This document shows positions 36,951-47,376 of a DNA stretch of 64,000 bases, piece by piece. The stretch's first letter is position 1. Each line of letters begins with the position of its first letter. The DNA is from Meconema thalassinum (taxonomy: Eukaryota; Arthropoda; Insecta; Orthoptera; Tettigoniidae): the NCBI GenBank assembly GCA_946902985.2, contig OX336389.2, positions 338,370,444 through 338,434,443 of the forward strand, in the 5' to 3' direction. Made by a program: the position numbers and the translations under genes. The notes beneath the pieces were generated by a model. That model made no database searches. It had not been told where the DNA came from and was given only the letters and a program-made list of their open reading frames with translations.

Positions 36951-37658
36951 GATAGAACGACAGGTAAAAACCAAGTTTGATGAAGACCAGTTTGGTTTCA
37001 GGAGAAATGTAGAAACAACGGAAGCTGTACCAAGTCTCCCACTGATCTTGGAAAGTAGAATAAGGAAAGATAAGAGAACGTTCATGGCATTTGTAGACCT
37101 AGAAAATGCTCTTTATAATGTTTATTGGAGTAAATGGACATTTTGAAAAGAATTGGAATAATGTGCAGGGATAGGCGAGTGATCTACATTCTATAAGAAA
37201 CTAGACTGCAGTTATTAGTCAAAGGACATGAGAAAGAGGCTGTTATTCAGGTGTAAGGCAAGGCTACAACTTATCACCCATACCTTTCAATCTATACTTA
37301 GAACAAGCAATGATGTCAATCACAGAGAAATTTAAAGTGGAAGTAAAGGTTCAAGGTGAAATTATTTCTTAGATTTGCTGGTGACATTGTCATCTTGGCC
37401 GATTCAACAGAGGATTTGATTGAATTTCTAAACAGTATGGATCAGTCTTGATGAAGGAATTCAATGATGAAAATCAAGAACTTGTAAAACAAAACAAAAA
37501 TAGAATGCAGCCAGAAGTCAAAAACCCTTATTGACATAGAATATGCAGGTGAAAAGCTAAAGGAAGTAGGAGAATTCTGCTATTTAGGAAGAAAAATAAG
37601 CAATGATGGGCAAAGCAAAAAGGAGATGGTATATTTGCTTTCATGGCTAGTGAATTAA

Positions 37659-37876
37659 AACTCAGCATTTTTTCTAGGTTAATGCCGTGTCTTGGAAGCC
37701 TGCTTGAGCTTTTACCTCTCACAGTAAAGAAGCGCAAATGTGCTTCATAAAAAAGGAGGTAGCACACAGTTTGCTACTCCTGTGGGGGTCCGGGCATGGA
37801 CACCAAGAGCCAGGTTGGTGTTCCTAGGCAAAACTCCACACAAGACACTGTATAAACCTAGAAAAAATGCTGAGTT
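37659..37876. mobile_element. 218-bp MITE with TTAA duplication
   Basis: Inverted termini AACTCAGCATTTTTTCTAGG and cctagaaaaaatgctgagtt are perfect over 20 bases and pair less well for about 15 more. TTAA flanks both ends (37655-37658 and 37877-37880). TTAA targets are typical of piggyBac and Kolobok elements. The MITE carries no gene and interrupts the host LINE just after its FCYLGRKIS region. Confidence 0.93.
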
Positions 37877-38209
37877 TTAAAGCAAAGAGGATATAAAATG
37901 TAGGTTGGTTCAGGCAAGGAAGGCATTTCCACTGAAAGGAAGTGTGTCAACTTCAGATATATACAGTAGAACCCCTATTTAATGTTTTTCTAGGGTCTAG
38001 TATTTTTTTAACCTTAAATGGGGGTTTACCTTAATCTAGATTTCGATAGAAAGCAAACCTTTTCCAGAACTCTTTGGCTGTATTGACATGAATTGCACCA
38101 ACACACATAATTAACACAATAACAACAATAAAACAAGGAGATACCTACCCTACACACTATACTGTAATTACAACTTTTTCTGTACCACTAATACAGTAGT
38201 CAAAGATCG

Positions 38210-41200
38210 GGGCCCTAGGAATCAACCTGGGGAGGTCTATAAATATGTAGACCTGGACAAAGGGAGTGTGATGTGATGATACTAACCAACAAAATCAGTA
38301 ATACAAGGATTCAGCAGAAGAGAATCCTCATAACCTCTCCACTCCAACTCCAAACACTGACCTGCACGTGGTGTCCCCTGCTAAGCTGAGCAACCCAGTG
38401 GAAGGTTGGGTAATCAATCCCAGCGGGAAACTGGGTCAGTGAACAGACTAGTGTTGGGGGGGACTGAGAATTATTTTCTCAGTTCTTTCACCTTTCTGAA
38501 TAACATTCAGGATTGTAATTCGAGGATTTATCCTCCCCTCAAGGTGAAACCTTAGATAGTCGACCATGAAAAGTCATTTGAAGAATAATTCCGCCGTCTG
38601 TAATGATAGATTACAGAAAAGACAGCATTCGGATACGGTGGGCTGTCATGCGGAAGATAATGACGAATCGGAGCGTCTGAAAACTCATCAAAAAGCAAAC
38701 AAACAAATACTACGGAAAATCAAACCTAAACAAGTCTCATTCTTTTCTACACATAATGTTAACTCTCTGGTTCAAACTGGAAAATTGAAGATCATCACGG
38801 ATATCATGAGAAGTCATAAAATTCTAATTATGGCCCTTCAGGAAATTAGAAATAGTGATCAAGGCCATCTGGAATCACAAGGATATAGACTATATAAAGG
38901 AATTCCAGGAAAACGAGTTATGAAAAATTGTCCACAATTTGGTAACGGATTCTTAATAGATCTCAGAATCATTGACTCGATAACAGAATTTAAATCTCAA
39001 TCCTCCAGACTTACGACCCTAACTTTGAAATCGGCAAATAAAACATATACAATTATTAATGCACATGCTCCTACTAATCAAAAAAACAACACCATTAAGG
39101 ACAGAGAAGAAGTACAAAAATTCTGGGATCTTTTGGATCAAACTTTAATAAACATCCCTTCATCAAACATCAAAATTCTCCTTGGTGATTTCAATGCGCA
39201 ACTTGGACAAGAAAGAAGATATAGAGATATAATTGGAAAATGGACAGCACATAAACGAACCAATAAAAATGGTCAAAGATTAGTCGAAATTTGTAGAAAC
39301 CACAAATTAATCTCTAAATCAACATGTTTTAAAAGACAGCCCCATAAATTGAAAACTTGGAAACATCCTGACTTCAGAAGGGGTGAATGGCAGTTGGATC
39401 ATGTCTGCATGGATAAATTTCACCATCGCGAAATTCACAATGTCAAGGTTCTAAGGGGAGTCGACTCAGGATCAGACCACTATGTGGTAAAGATAAAAAT
39501 AAAATTAACTCCAATGGCCAAGAAAAAAACTAATAATAACAATAGGAGGAAATTTGATCCATCTACCTTAATAAAAAATATAGAGTACTGTGAAAGAACA
39601 GGAGAAGAGTCTCTCAACACTAAAACATTGGACGAATTAATCACTAAATTAAAATCAATAGCAGAGGAGTTAGCACCAATAAATCCAAGGAAAAAACATG
39701 AATGGTGGAATGTAGATTGTGATCAAGCAATAGAGAAAAGACACCAAGCATGGATAAAACATCAAGCTCTAAAGTCAGAAGAATCAAATTTAGAACTAAC
39801 TATACAAAGAAAATTAACCCATAAAATCATCAGACAAACGAAACGTAATCATCTTAAAAATACACTGGAAAAGATAGAAGACGATTTCAAGAAAAAGCAA
39901 TCTCGAGATTATTACAAAACATTTGGTAAATATCTAAAAAAATTTGAAGCTCCAACATTAATGTTGAAAAATCAAACAGGAAAGTTAGCACATTCTAACC
40001 AAGAAAATACAGAGATCCTTGCAGAAGCATTCGAGAAACTGTTAAATTGTGATGATCCACTGGAAACCCTGCAAGTAAACACTGATACACCTATTTTAAC
40101 TTCACCTGATTTAATAAATCCTCCAAACATTAATGAAGTAGAACTCGCAATTAAAGAACAAAAAAATTACAAAACTTGTGGCGAAGACTTAGTCTTTGCT
40201 GAAATCTGGAAAAATGCTGGTAAACCTGCGATTATAAATCTTCATCAACATCTAGTTAAAATGTGGATTACTGAAGAAATTCCTGCACACTGGACCACAG
40301 GAATAATCCATCCATTATTTAAGAAAGGAGACAAAACGAACCCAGATAACTACAGAGGAATTACCCTTCTGGACTGCACATATAAAATTTTCTCTCGTAT
40401 AATTTACAACAGGATCAAAAACATTCTGGAACCACAACTTGGAGAATATCAAGGAGGATTTCGCCCTTACAGAAGTTGTCCAGACCAAATCCTTAGCCTG
40501 AAATTAATAATGGAATATTACAAAAACAGAAATAAGCAACTCTTTATCACTTTTATAGATTTCAAGAAAGCCTATGATAGTATTCATAGACTGACACTGC
40601 TAAAAATCCTCAGATCATACGGTCTCCATCCTAAATTGATAAAAATCATTCAATTAACATTATCAAACACAAATTCGAAAGTTAAATTTAGGGGAGAAAT
40701 ATCAACAGCTTTCACAGTAAAAACTGGTCTCAGACAAGGTGATGGATTATCCCCTCTGCTTTTCAATGTGGCTCTTGATTATATCATGAAGGTTTGGCAA
40801 AAGGAAAACCCTCCTAAGATCAAAATTGGAACAAAACCATCAATAAAAATAAACTGCTTAGGATTTGCAGATGACTTGGCTCTTTTAGCACTAGACAAGG
40901 AAGAGGTTTGTACTCAGATCACTAGTCTCCAAGAAATTGCTCAAGGGATAGGATTACAGATATCCTTTGAAAAAACTGAGATCATGCCTATGAAACCCTT
41001 AGATATAAATGAAGTCTATATAAATGATCATAAAATTAACCTAGTTCCTCAATTTAAGTATCTTGGAGAAATTATAACACATAACTTAAACGAAAAAGTA
41101 ACTTGGATAAATAGAACAAATAAAATGAAAAAGGCACAATCTCTAACCTGGTCAACATATAATAAAAAATGCCTATCAATAGCTACTAAGATCCAACATT

Positions 41201-41795
41201 ATAAAACTGTAACTCTCCCTGAAGCCACTTATGCTTGTGAAACACTGTTCCAAATTAAAAATGAACAAAGAACTGATCAGCTCCTCAAAACGGAAAGAAG
41301 AATCATTAGAACGTGCATAAATAAAAAGTATCAGGTTGAGGGAGTCTGGAGGATTCTCCCAAATGAAACTGTCTATCGTGAGATTGATCCAATCACCAGC
41401 ACAATGAAGAAGAAAAGAATTTCATATTTTTTTCACATCTTACGGCTTCCAGAAAACAGAATTGTACGCCAACTGGTGATGAGAAATCTAGGAAAGAAAA
41501 CTGGAGGTAAATGGATCCAAGAAATCCAACAAGATCTCAAAGCAGTTGGACTCAAGATAACAGATGCCGAGGAGAAAAATAAAATTAACACCATACTTAA
41601 AACTCACAAATTTTCTGCAGAAATGACACACAGAAAGCCTATGGAGATTTCAGATGAGTTGAGAAAATCCCGATCTGAAAGAATGAAAAAGTACTGGAAA
41701 GAGCGCAAGAACCAAGCAGTACTACCTTCAAAGAAGAAGTGATTGTGGAACGACTCAAGTGGTCCAATGTGACCAATCAAGATTAATAATAATAA
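38210..41795 (+). mobile_element. Full-length young RTE-like LINE, 13-bp target duplication
   Basis: The target duplication tagtcaaagatcg is perfect at 38197-38209 and 41796-41808. The element is 3586 bases long. It has a leader of 356 bases, one uninterrupted ORF, a 3' UTR of only about 50 bases and a (TAA)n tail. A single EN-RT ORF, very short 3' UTR and short-repeat tail are all usual in the RTE clade. It is the best-preserved element of the window and inserted in the left part of a Tigger. Confidence 0.97.
38566..41742 (+). CDS. Intact LINE endonuclease/reverse transcriptase, 1058 aa
   Basis: One open frame from ATG 38566 to the TGA ending at 41742. The N-terminus is basic. The endonuclease spans residues ~55-310: HNVNSL at 63-68, LQEIRN with catalytic Glu near 93, LLGDFNAQLG at ~205-214, and GSDHYVV near 302. 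A charged, coiled-coil-like connector (330-500) follows. RT motifs: CGEDLVFAEIW, HWTTGIIHPLFKKGD, NYRGITLL, GGFRPYRSC, FIDFKKAYDSI (Asp665), GLRQGDGLSPLLF and GFADDLALL (Asp769-Asp770). FKYLGEI follows, and the thumb region ends in a Lys-rich tail. All catalytic residues are present, so the copy may be competent. The first of several N-terminal Met codons was taken as start; this is not proven. Confidence 0.95.
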   Translation: MKSHLKNNSAVCNDRLQKRQHSDTVGCHAEDNDESERLKTHQKANKQILRKIKPKQVSFFSTHNVNSLVQTGKLKIITDIMRSHKILIMALQEIRNSDQGHLESQGYRLYKGIPGKRVMKNCPQFGNGFLIDLRIIDSITEFKSQSSRLTTLTLKSANKTYTIINAHAPTNQKNNTIKDREEVQKFWDLLDQTLINIPSSNIKILLGDFNAQLGQERRYRDIIGKWTAHKRTNKNGQRLVEICRNHKLISKSTCFKRQPHKLKTWKHPDFRRGEWQLDHVCMDKFHHREIHNVKVLRGVDSGSDHYVVKIKIKLTPMAKKKTNNNNRRKFDPSTLIKNIEYCERTGEESLNTKTLDELITKLKSIAEELAPINPRKKHEWWNVDCDQAIEKRHQAWIKHQALKSEESNLELTIQRKLTHKIIRQTKRNHLKNTLEKIEDDFKKKQSRDYYKTFGKYLKKFEAPTLMLKNQTGKLAHSNQENTEILAEAFEKLLNCDDPLETLQVNTDTPILTSPDLINPPNINEVELAIKEQKNYKTCGEDLVFAEIWKNAGKPAIINLHQHLVKMWITEEIPAHWTTGIIHPLFKKGDKTNPDNYRGITLLDCTYKIFSRIIYNRIKNILEPQLGEYQGGFRPYRSCPDQILSLKLIMEYYKNRNKQLFITFIDFKKAYDSIHRLTLLKILRSYGLHPKLIKIIQLTLSNTNSKVKFRGEISTAFTVKTGLRQGDGLSPLLFNVALDYIMKVWQKENPPKIKIGTKPSIKINCLGFADDLALLALDKEEVCTQITSLQEIAQGIGLQISFEKTEIMPMKPLDINEVYINDHKINLVPQFKYLGEIITHNLNEKVTWINRTNKMKKAQSLTWSTYNKKCLSIATKIQHYKTVTLPEATYACETLFQIKNEQRTDQLLKTERRIIRTCINKKYQVEGVWRILPNETVYREIDPITSTMKKKRISYFFHILRLPENRIVRQLVMRNLGKKTGGKWIQEIQQDLKAVGLKITDAEEKNKINTILKTHKFSAEMTHRKPMEISDELRKSRSERMKKYWKERKNQAVLPSKKK

Positions 41796-42756
41796 TAGTC
41801 AAAGATCGTAGTTTCCCAGCCCACTACAAAATTAAAACATCCACAAAATACTTACACAATTACAGTAATGTAATATATCGAGTTACTTTTCCTATATACA
41901 ACCCATATTTACACAACTTTGACAGTGTCACATTTTTTGAAATACAGTAATCAAAAATGGTAGCCTGCTTTTTAGCACTGTTGGATTTTAGGTTCAAAAT
42001 GTCCTTCTCCAATTGATTTACTCTGTCTATAATAGAGTTGTCCACTTTAAATGCTGTGACAAATCTCCGGACAATGTCTATGCTGGCAACAGCTTCACTG
42101 AATGATGGCGGGTGCATTTCTTCATCCCTAACATCATCGTCTTCTTCGATATCTTCATCATTCTGCTTTACTTCATCTTCGCAGATTTCCTCGACATCCC
42201 GGATGCATGTAGTGATGGCATCATCACAAGCCACAAATTCATCAAAAGTGATGGGTAATTGTTAGATACCTGCACCCAATCATGCATGTCCACTCCTGCT
42301 TCGTCTTTGTCATGAGTGCTCATTTCATTAAGTCCAGCCTTATGAAAGCAATTAGAGATGGTTTCCATAGTTACCATTTTCAAAGCTCCTGTGAGGATAT
42401 GCATTGCTTGCAGGATCAATTTAAGCACTTCATTCCTATCAATAAAGGCAAGTGCTTTAAGGACAAGAGCATTCCGATACTTGCTTTTCAGGCAATGGGC
42501 TGGAGTCTGCTAGTACAATTTGCAGGAAAGAAATGCACTTTCACATTCCGCAGAAATCCTAAGTCTTTTGGATGAGCGGGACACTTGTCCATAAAGAGAG
42601 CAACCTTCCTGTTTCTAGCACCCATTCGTGCATCAAAAGCTTGCAAGAACTTTTTTAACAAGTCCACAGTCATCCAAGCACTATTGTTGCTATAATACTT
42701 ACATGGCAGCGTAGCATTGTTCTTAAAACAACGTGGTTTCTTGAACTTTCCAATTA

Positions 42757-43362
42757 CCGTATATACCCAACTGTAAGACGAGGTTTTTTCCCACTTTTTG
42801 TGTTATAAAAATTTGGGGTCTTATATTTAGGGTATTAAATTTTTTTTTTTTTCTTAAATTGTTATTATTATTTGCAAAGTAGTATGTGGTGTTGCAATCT
42901 TGTAACTCACAACAAATCAATGCGTTAATGAAGATTAAAATATGGTTTGTTATGTCGAATTACCATGCATATACGAATAGCGTACATTTTGAGGTTAGGA
43001 TTTACGCATACACGTCATTTTAAGCGGATAAATTATATGTTCGAAAGCATACGGAAAAATGTTTTAAAACAATCTTCACAAGAACAACCAGTCAGTTTTA
43101 CGAGCAGTAATTGAGTGATCAACGTATCTTAATTTAATAACGTATCCCATTCTTGAACAAAGAAATTATAGAGTATGTCTTGGAAAAGCGGGCAGAGGGA
43201 TTTCCGATAACACGAGACGTTATAAAAATGAAAGCACGACCTTGAGGGCATATATTGTGCAAGTTATGAGTTAGTGAGTATTTTTTTGAAAAAATCTGTA
43301 AGACAGTTGATAACTAGGCCTCGTCTTATATTCGGGGTCGTCTTACATTCAGGTATATACGG
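42757..43362. mobile_element. Pogo-type MITE, 606 bp
   Basis: Termini CCGTATATACCC and ggtatatacgg, with TA at 42755-42756 and 43363-43364. Subterminal words about aagacgagg and cctcgtctta pair as well. Removing it and one TA restores the Tigger protein word DPIVIGKF. The CCGTAT start is shared with the elements at 9572 and 46337. The interior holds poly-A/T tracts and no gene. Confidence 0.93.
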
Positions 43363-43641
43363 TACTATGGGATCGAGTTTGTCACTGCCATCTGCGTTGC
43401 TGCATAAGAGAACAGTAATTCTCTGCTTGCTTATTCTTCCTCCATGGCATGCTTCTCCTTTAACACTAAAAGTTTGAGAGGGCACGAGTTGGTAGAACAG
43501 GCCGGTTTCATCCACATTGTGCACATTCTGAGATTTGAAATCTTCCAAGAGGGGTGGCAGCACCTCTTCTTTCCAGTGTTCAACACTTTCAACACTAACT
43601 GCAGCACTCTCTCCACATACTGCCCTGCAAGTTATCCCATA

Positions 43642-44044
43642 GCTTCGGTGGCGTAGTCGGTAGCATGCTGAACTGCTATGCCCAAGATAGCGGGTTCAAT
43701 CCCGGCCGAAGTCGTCGGATTTTTTAAGAGCGTTAAAAATCCTTCAGTATGCCTTCCTTCGGAGGGGAAGTAAAGCCGGCGGTCCCATGTCATAGATTTA
43801 TGGCATGTAAAAGATCCTTTCACAGACTAAACTTGTGTAAAGCAAAATTGTTAGGTTAGATTTCGCCAGAACGCTCTATCCAAGTTCCAACGTTCACCAC
43901 TAGGTATCATTGATATCTGGTGGCGAAAGTTGGAACTACTTGAAATTGAACGGAACTTGTAGCTCACCCTTTAGGGTGTCCCCTGGAAGCAGCTATAGAC
44001 TCAGGCGAGCCGAACATGTCCTCGGACACTCCCGGCACTAAAAG
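43642..44044 (+). mobile_element. tRNA-derived SINE, 403 bp
   Basis: The first 70 bases form a tRNA-like head. GCTTCGG pairs with CCGAAG of the acceptor-like stem. An A box (tggcgtagtcgg) lies at about 43648-43659 and a B box (ggttcaatccc) near 43693-43703. The body ends gcactaaaag. CCATA stands on both sides (43637-43641 and 44045-44049). Removal of the SINE plus one CCATA joins the Tigger protein through ...LSYGITCRAV, confirming the borders. The family differs from the antisense SINEs at 10873, 56713 and 57206. Confidence 0.92.
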
Positions 44045-46336
44045 CCATACGATAAATAAATTTTGAACCTATCCAGCCAACCATTCGAAGCTCTGAATTC
44101 TGTAAGCCCAAGTTTCCGTGATATCGTCGATGCTTTCATTTTTATTAATGCCCCATCGATTGGTAAGTTTTCAGCAAGTGCTCCATTGAACCCCTCCATT
44201 AGCTTCGATTCCATTTCTTTGTACGGCGACTTATTAACAATTTTTTTTCTCAGCTTTGCTTTTGAACCGCACTGTGTTTCTTGATCCAGAATCTTCTCCT
44301 TATTCTTCAATATTCCTGACAATGAAGACTGTGCAAGTCCCAGGCGTTGAGCCATTTCACTAACGGGCACATTTGCGTTTCTCTCCACTTCCCGAATCAA
44401 GTTCACTTTCTCCGCGATAGAGTTTTTCTTTTTGCTGCCATAGTCAACTTCACTAAAACAATGAATGTGAGTGAGCAAACTGATATACAGCTGGATTATC
44501 CACGCAATACACAACAAAACACGAACTGAGAAAACTTGCGTAAACTGATGCTATACTGTAATGCTACTACAAACGTAGACTCTGACAGACCTCTTGCAAG
44601 CGTGCAAAGCGGCGTGTGTGTTAGCACGCTGTACATCGTTAGTCTTTGGCCGCGGTCGGCTCAGATCGAGCTCGCTTGTGCATGTAGCGAGGAATTGATA
44701 TGGAAGATGATCGTTCGTATCCAATATAAATGCTGGTCCTTTTCTGCCTTGAATCATCCTTAACGAGCTTATGACGTCTTTTTCATAGGTTCATAATGTC
44801 GCATAACCATAACGAATAGAAATAAACACTTGAGAATTTTAACATTTCCTAACGCGAATGCGGGTTTTGGTGTAATGCGAATTACGTTGAATCGAATATA
44901 GAATTGCATTGCACGTATGGAATAATTTTCAGGACTTGAAATTTCACCGTTAAATGCGGATTTACGCTAAATCAAGGTCGCGCAAAATCGGGGTTATACT
45001 GTATTTAGGTCTTAGAGAACAATGTTTGAAAGCCTTTGTCTGGAGCGTGGCACTCTATGGATGTAGAAATTTGAAGCCATTCTTTTTCAGTGTTGCCTAT
45101 ACAAGTTAGTGTACCATTCCAACAGCACATAGTGTAAGCTACCATCTGCAGGTAACGTTAGACCTGAGAGAAGGTCAGCTCTCGTAACCCATGAGTTATC
45201 AAGACTCAACGTTGACATTGCTGCTCTCAGTGAAACTAGGCTGTCTTCTGAAGGCAAGATTACTGAATCTGGAACAGGATATACCATCTTCTGGAAAGGA
45301 AAGGAGGAGGGTGAATGTCGTATTCATGGTGTGGGCTTTGCTGTGAAGACCAAACTAGTAAATTATCACCAACTTACGCCCATTGCAATCAGCGAAAGGC
45401 TCATGACTCTCTGCATACCACTCTCAGGAGGTTCCTTTATGACACTCATCTCTGCCTATGCTCCTACCTTAGATTCTGATGATGAAGTAAAGGCTCAGTT
45501 CTATAATCAGCTAAGTGAAATCATCTCCAAGGTACCATCTGCAGATAAACTCTTGCTCCTCGGTGACTTCAATGCCAGAGTTGGGAAAGATCACAGGCTA
45601 TGGAATAATGTGATGGGCAAACAGGGACTTGGAAAATGTAATCCCAATGGACTGTTGCTTCTTGGTCTTTGTGCAGAACACGAACTTTTCATTACCAACA
45701 CACAGTTCCGGCTACCTGACCGCTTCAAAACCACGTGGATGCATCCTCGTTCCAAACATTGGCACATTCTTGATTATATCATTACCCGGCAATGTGATAA
45801 GAAGGACACTCTTATTACCAGAACAGCAAGGAATATAGACGATTGTTGGACAGATCATAAACTTCTTATATGTAAGCTCAGGATATCCATCAGACCTAAA
45901 CCACCTTGGAACATCAAAAATTTGCCAAGAAAGAAGTTTAATACATCCAAACTTCGGGATGAATCCATGTACAAACATTTTGGAAACAGGATCGTAACCC
46001 AGTAACAAATGATATTCAGCAAGAATGGGCCACATTACAGAAGATTATCACAGAGTCAGCTGAGGAAACCATTGGTTTTATAGTGCGGAAAAGACAAGAC
46101 TGGTTTGATGACAACAATGAGGAAATTCTGTCTCTCATCAATGCCAAAAGGAATGCCTATCTTGCCCATCTTCAACTTCCAACACAAAGAGAGATAAACT
46201 ACTGGAACTCAAGGGTAAATGCCAGACACAGATAAGGCAGATTAAAAATACTTGGTGGCAACAGAAGGCTCAGGAACTGCAGAGACTATCGGATGCTCGA
46301 GACTTGAGGAACTTCTGTGCCGCACTCAAGGAAATA

Positions 46337-47376
46337 CCGTATTTGCTCGCGTATATCTCGCACTTTTTTCCTGAAATTTCAACTAAAAAAATGGGGTGAG
46401 AGATATATGCGGGGGCAAGAAATACGCGAGCCGAAAATACGAGTGAAATTTGTTGGTGCGAGATATACGCACTGAAGACAATGTGTGAGTCCACCAGGAA
46501 TTACAACAAGATCCGTTTTCATTTCTTGATGACGTTTCTTCGTGTCTTCCACCAAGTGTCCGCGGATACTGTCCCACACTAGCATTGCCGGGCGTCGAAG
46601 CAATGCACCTGGCCGTGCTCCCCACACTGTACGGACCCAGTCCTGGATAAGAGCTGTATCCATCCATCCTTTCTCTTGCACGCAAACATGAATGCCTTTG
46701 GGAAACTTCGCTTTAGGCATTGTTTTTCTTTTAAAAATAACATATGGTGGCAATTTTCTTCCGTCCGCGGTTACTGCTAGCATGACTATGCAGTGTTGTT
46801 TCTCACACCCAGTTATACGCACAAGGACGCTAGATTCTCCCTTCTTGTTTATGGTAGTGTTGGATGGCATGTCGAAGTTTATCGGAGTCTGATCTGCATT
46901 GCCGATTTGAGATAGCAGGTAATTGTTCCTCTTCCGCATTGCTATCACATGACGATGTAACTCGATAATTTTGTCATTGAAATCACTCGGCATTCTGTGA
47001 CAGAGAGATGTTCGCCTTCGCAGTCACAAGCCCTTTCTTTTCATGAACCTACAGATGACTGTGGTGGCGCGCTAATCGCTAATTCAAACGTGTACATGGC
47101 AGCGCAGCGTCTCGATCCCTAATCGGCTCGCATCGGACAAGTTCGGATCAACTCGTCGTTGCTCGCTCGTCCTGTTAGTATCGCTTCGGGTAAGTTCCTG
47201 GACAATGACGTCTGTTGTGGCGAGCTAAATCGAACGTGTTTATACCTCAAGGTTATTACGGTCATTTATATGACGGCGTCAAAAATGAATGCGAGATATA
47301 TGCGAGTACTTTTTTTTTTTTTCCCTGAAATTTCAACTAAAAAAATGGGGTGTGAGATACACGCGAGCAAATACGG
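46337..47376 (-). mobile_element. POGK-like pogo element, 1040 bp
   Basis: Termini CCGTATTTGCTCGCGTATA and cgcgagcaaatacgg with TA flanks (46335-46336 and 47377-47378). A longer subterminal stretch, cctgaaatttcaactaaaaa, is found near both ends; on the right it is in direct orientation, which is unusual for an inverted terminus. The minus strand carries a piece of DDE transposase. It interrupts the LINE at 45124-49359, whose connector reads through on both sides. Confidence 0.93.
46379..46993 (-). pseudogene. POGK-like DDE transposase fragment
   Basis: About 160 codons of the catalytic core are recognisable: IGNADQTPINFDMPSN (first catalytic Asp), VLVRITGCEKQHCIVMLAV, LPPYVIFKRKTMPK, then DWVRTVWGARPGA, RPAMLVWDSIRGHLVED (second catalytic Asp), and DLVVIPGGLTHCLQ. 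Pogo-derived POGK proteins show the same ADQTP and WDSFRxHLT patterns. The N-terminal DNA-binding domain and the end with the third acidic residue are missing; homology stops after LTHCLQ. It links the CCGTAT termini to this transposase type. Confidence 0.88.

Larger units (their letters stand above)
41860..44510 (-). pseudogene. Tigger transposase, split by SINE and MITE
   Basis: Minus-strand order: basic start KKKNSIAEKVNLIREVE, helix-turn-helix with VSEMAQRLGLAQSSLSGIL, CENP-B-type second domain ending NGWLDRFK. A SINE interrupts; then SVEHWKEE, NVHNVDETGLFYQL (first catalytic Asp), RITVLLCSNADGSDKLDPIV. A MITE interrupts exactly here, and IGKFKKPRCFKN follows. Then KVALFMDKCPAHP (second Asp), VKVHFFPANCTSRLQPI, a frame break, and an acidic tail of D/E runs at about 42180-42110. 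Stops after LQPIA and a shift near 42240 make it inactive. Confidence 0.92.
37964..45001 (-). mobile_element. Tigger element carrying three later insertions
   Basis: Left terminus CAGTAGAACCCC, right terminus mirrored as ggggttatactg, each next to TA (37962-37963 and 45002-45003). The element is 7.0 kb long. Without its inserts (an RTE-like LINE at 38210-41795, a pogo-type MITE at 42757-43362 and a SINE at 43642-44044) it is about 2.4 kb, the usual Tigger size. The transposase reads on the minus strand and rejoins in frame at the MITE and SINE insertion sites. It is inserted in the host LINE. Confidence 0.95.
29663..45075 (+). mobile_element. Old host LINE split by later insertions
   Basis: One LINE is recognisable in five pieces that read on from each other: 29663-30207 (end of endonuclease, start of RT), 33294-33517, 36951-37658 (including an 11-bp duplicated target), 37877-37963 and 45004-45075. 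Across the joints the protein continues, e.g. the RT words VPSDF...KNVLIPMPKKK, then IERQVKTKFDEDQFGF, then FCYLGRKISNDGQ, then AFPLKGSV, then LSGAWHSM/VALYG near 45050. Separate insertions fill the gaps: a mariner, another LINE, a TTAA MITE and a Tigger. The LINE is 5'-truncated and full of stops. Confidence 0.85.

Noticed and set aside
43642..43714. Canonical tRNA gene
   Set aside because: A and B boxes and an acceptor-like stem exist, but the sequence continues into a SINE body, is bordered by CCATA duplications and interrupts a transposase. It is a SINE head.
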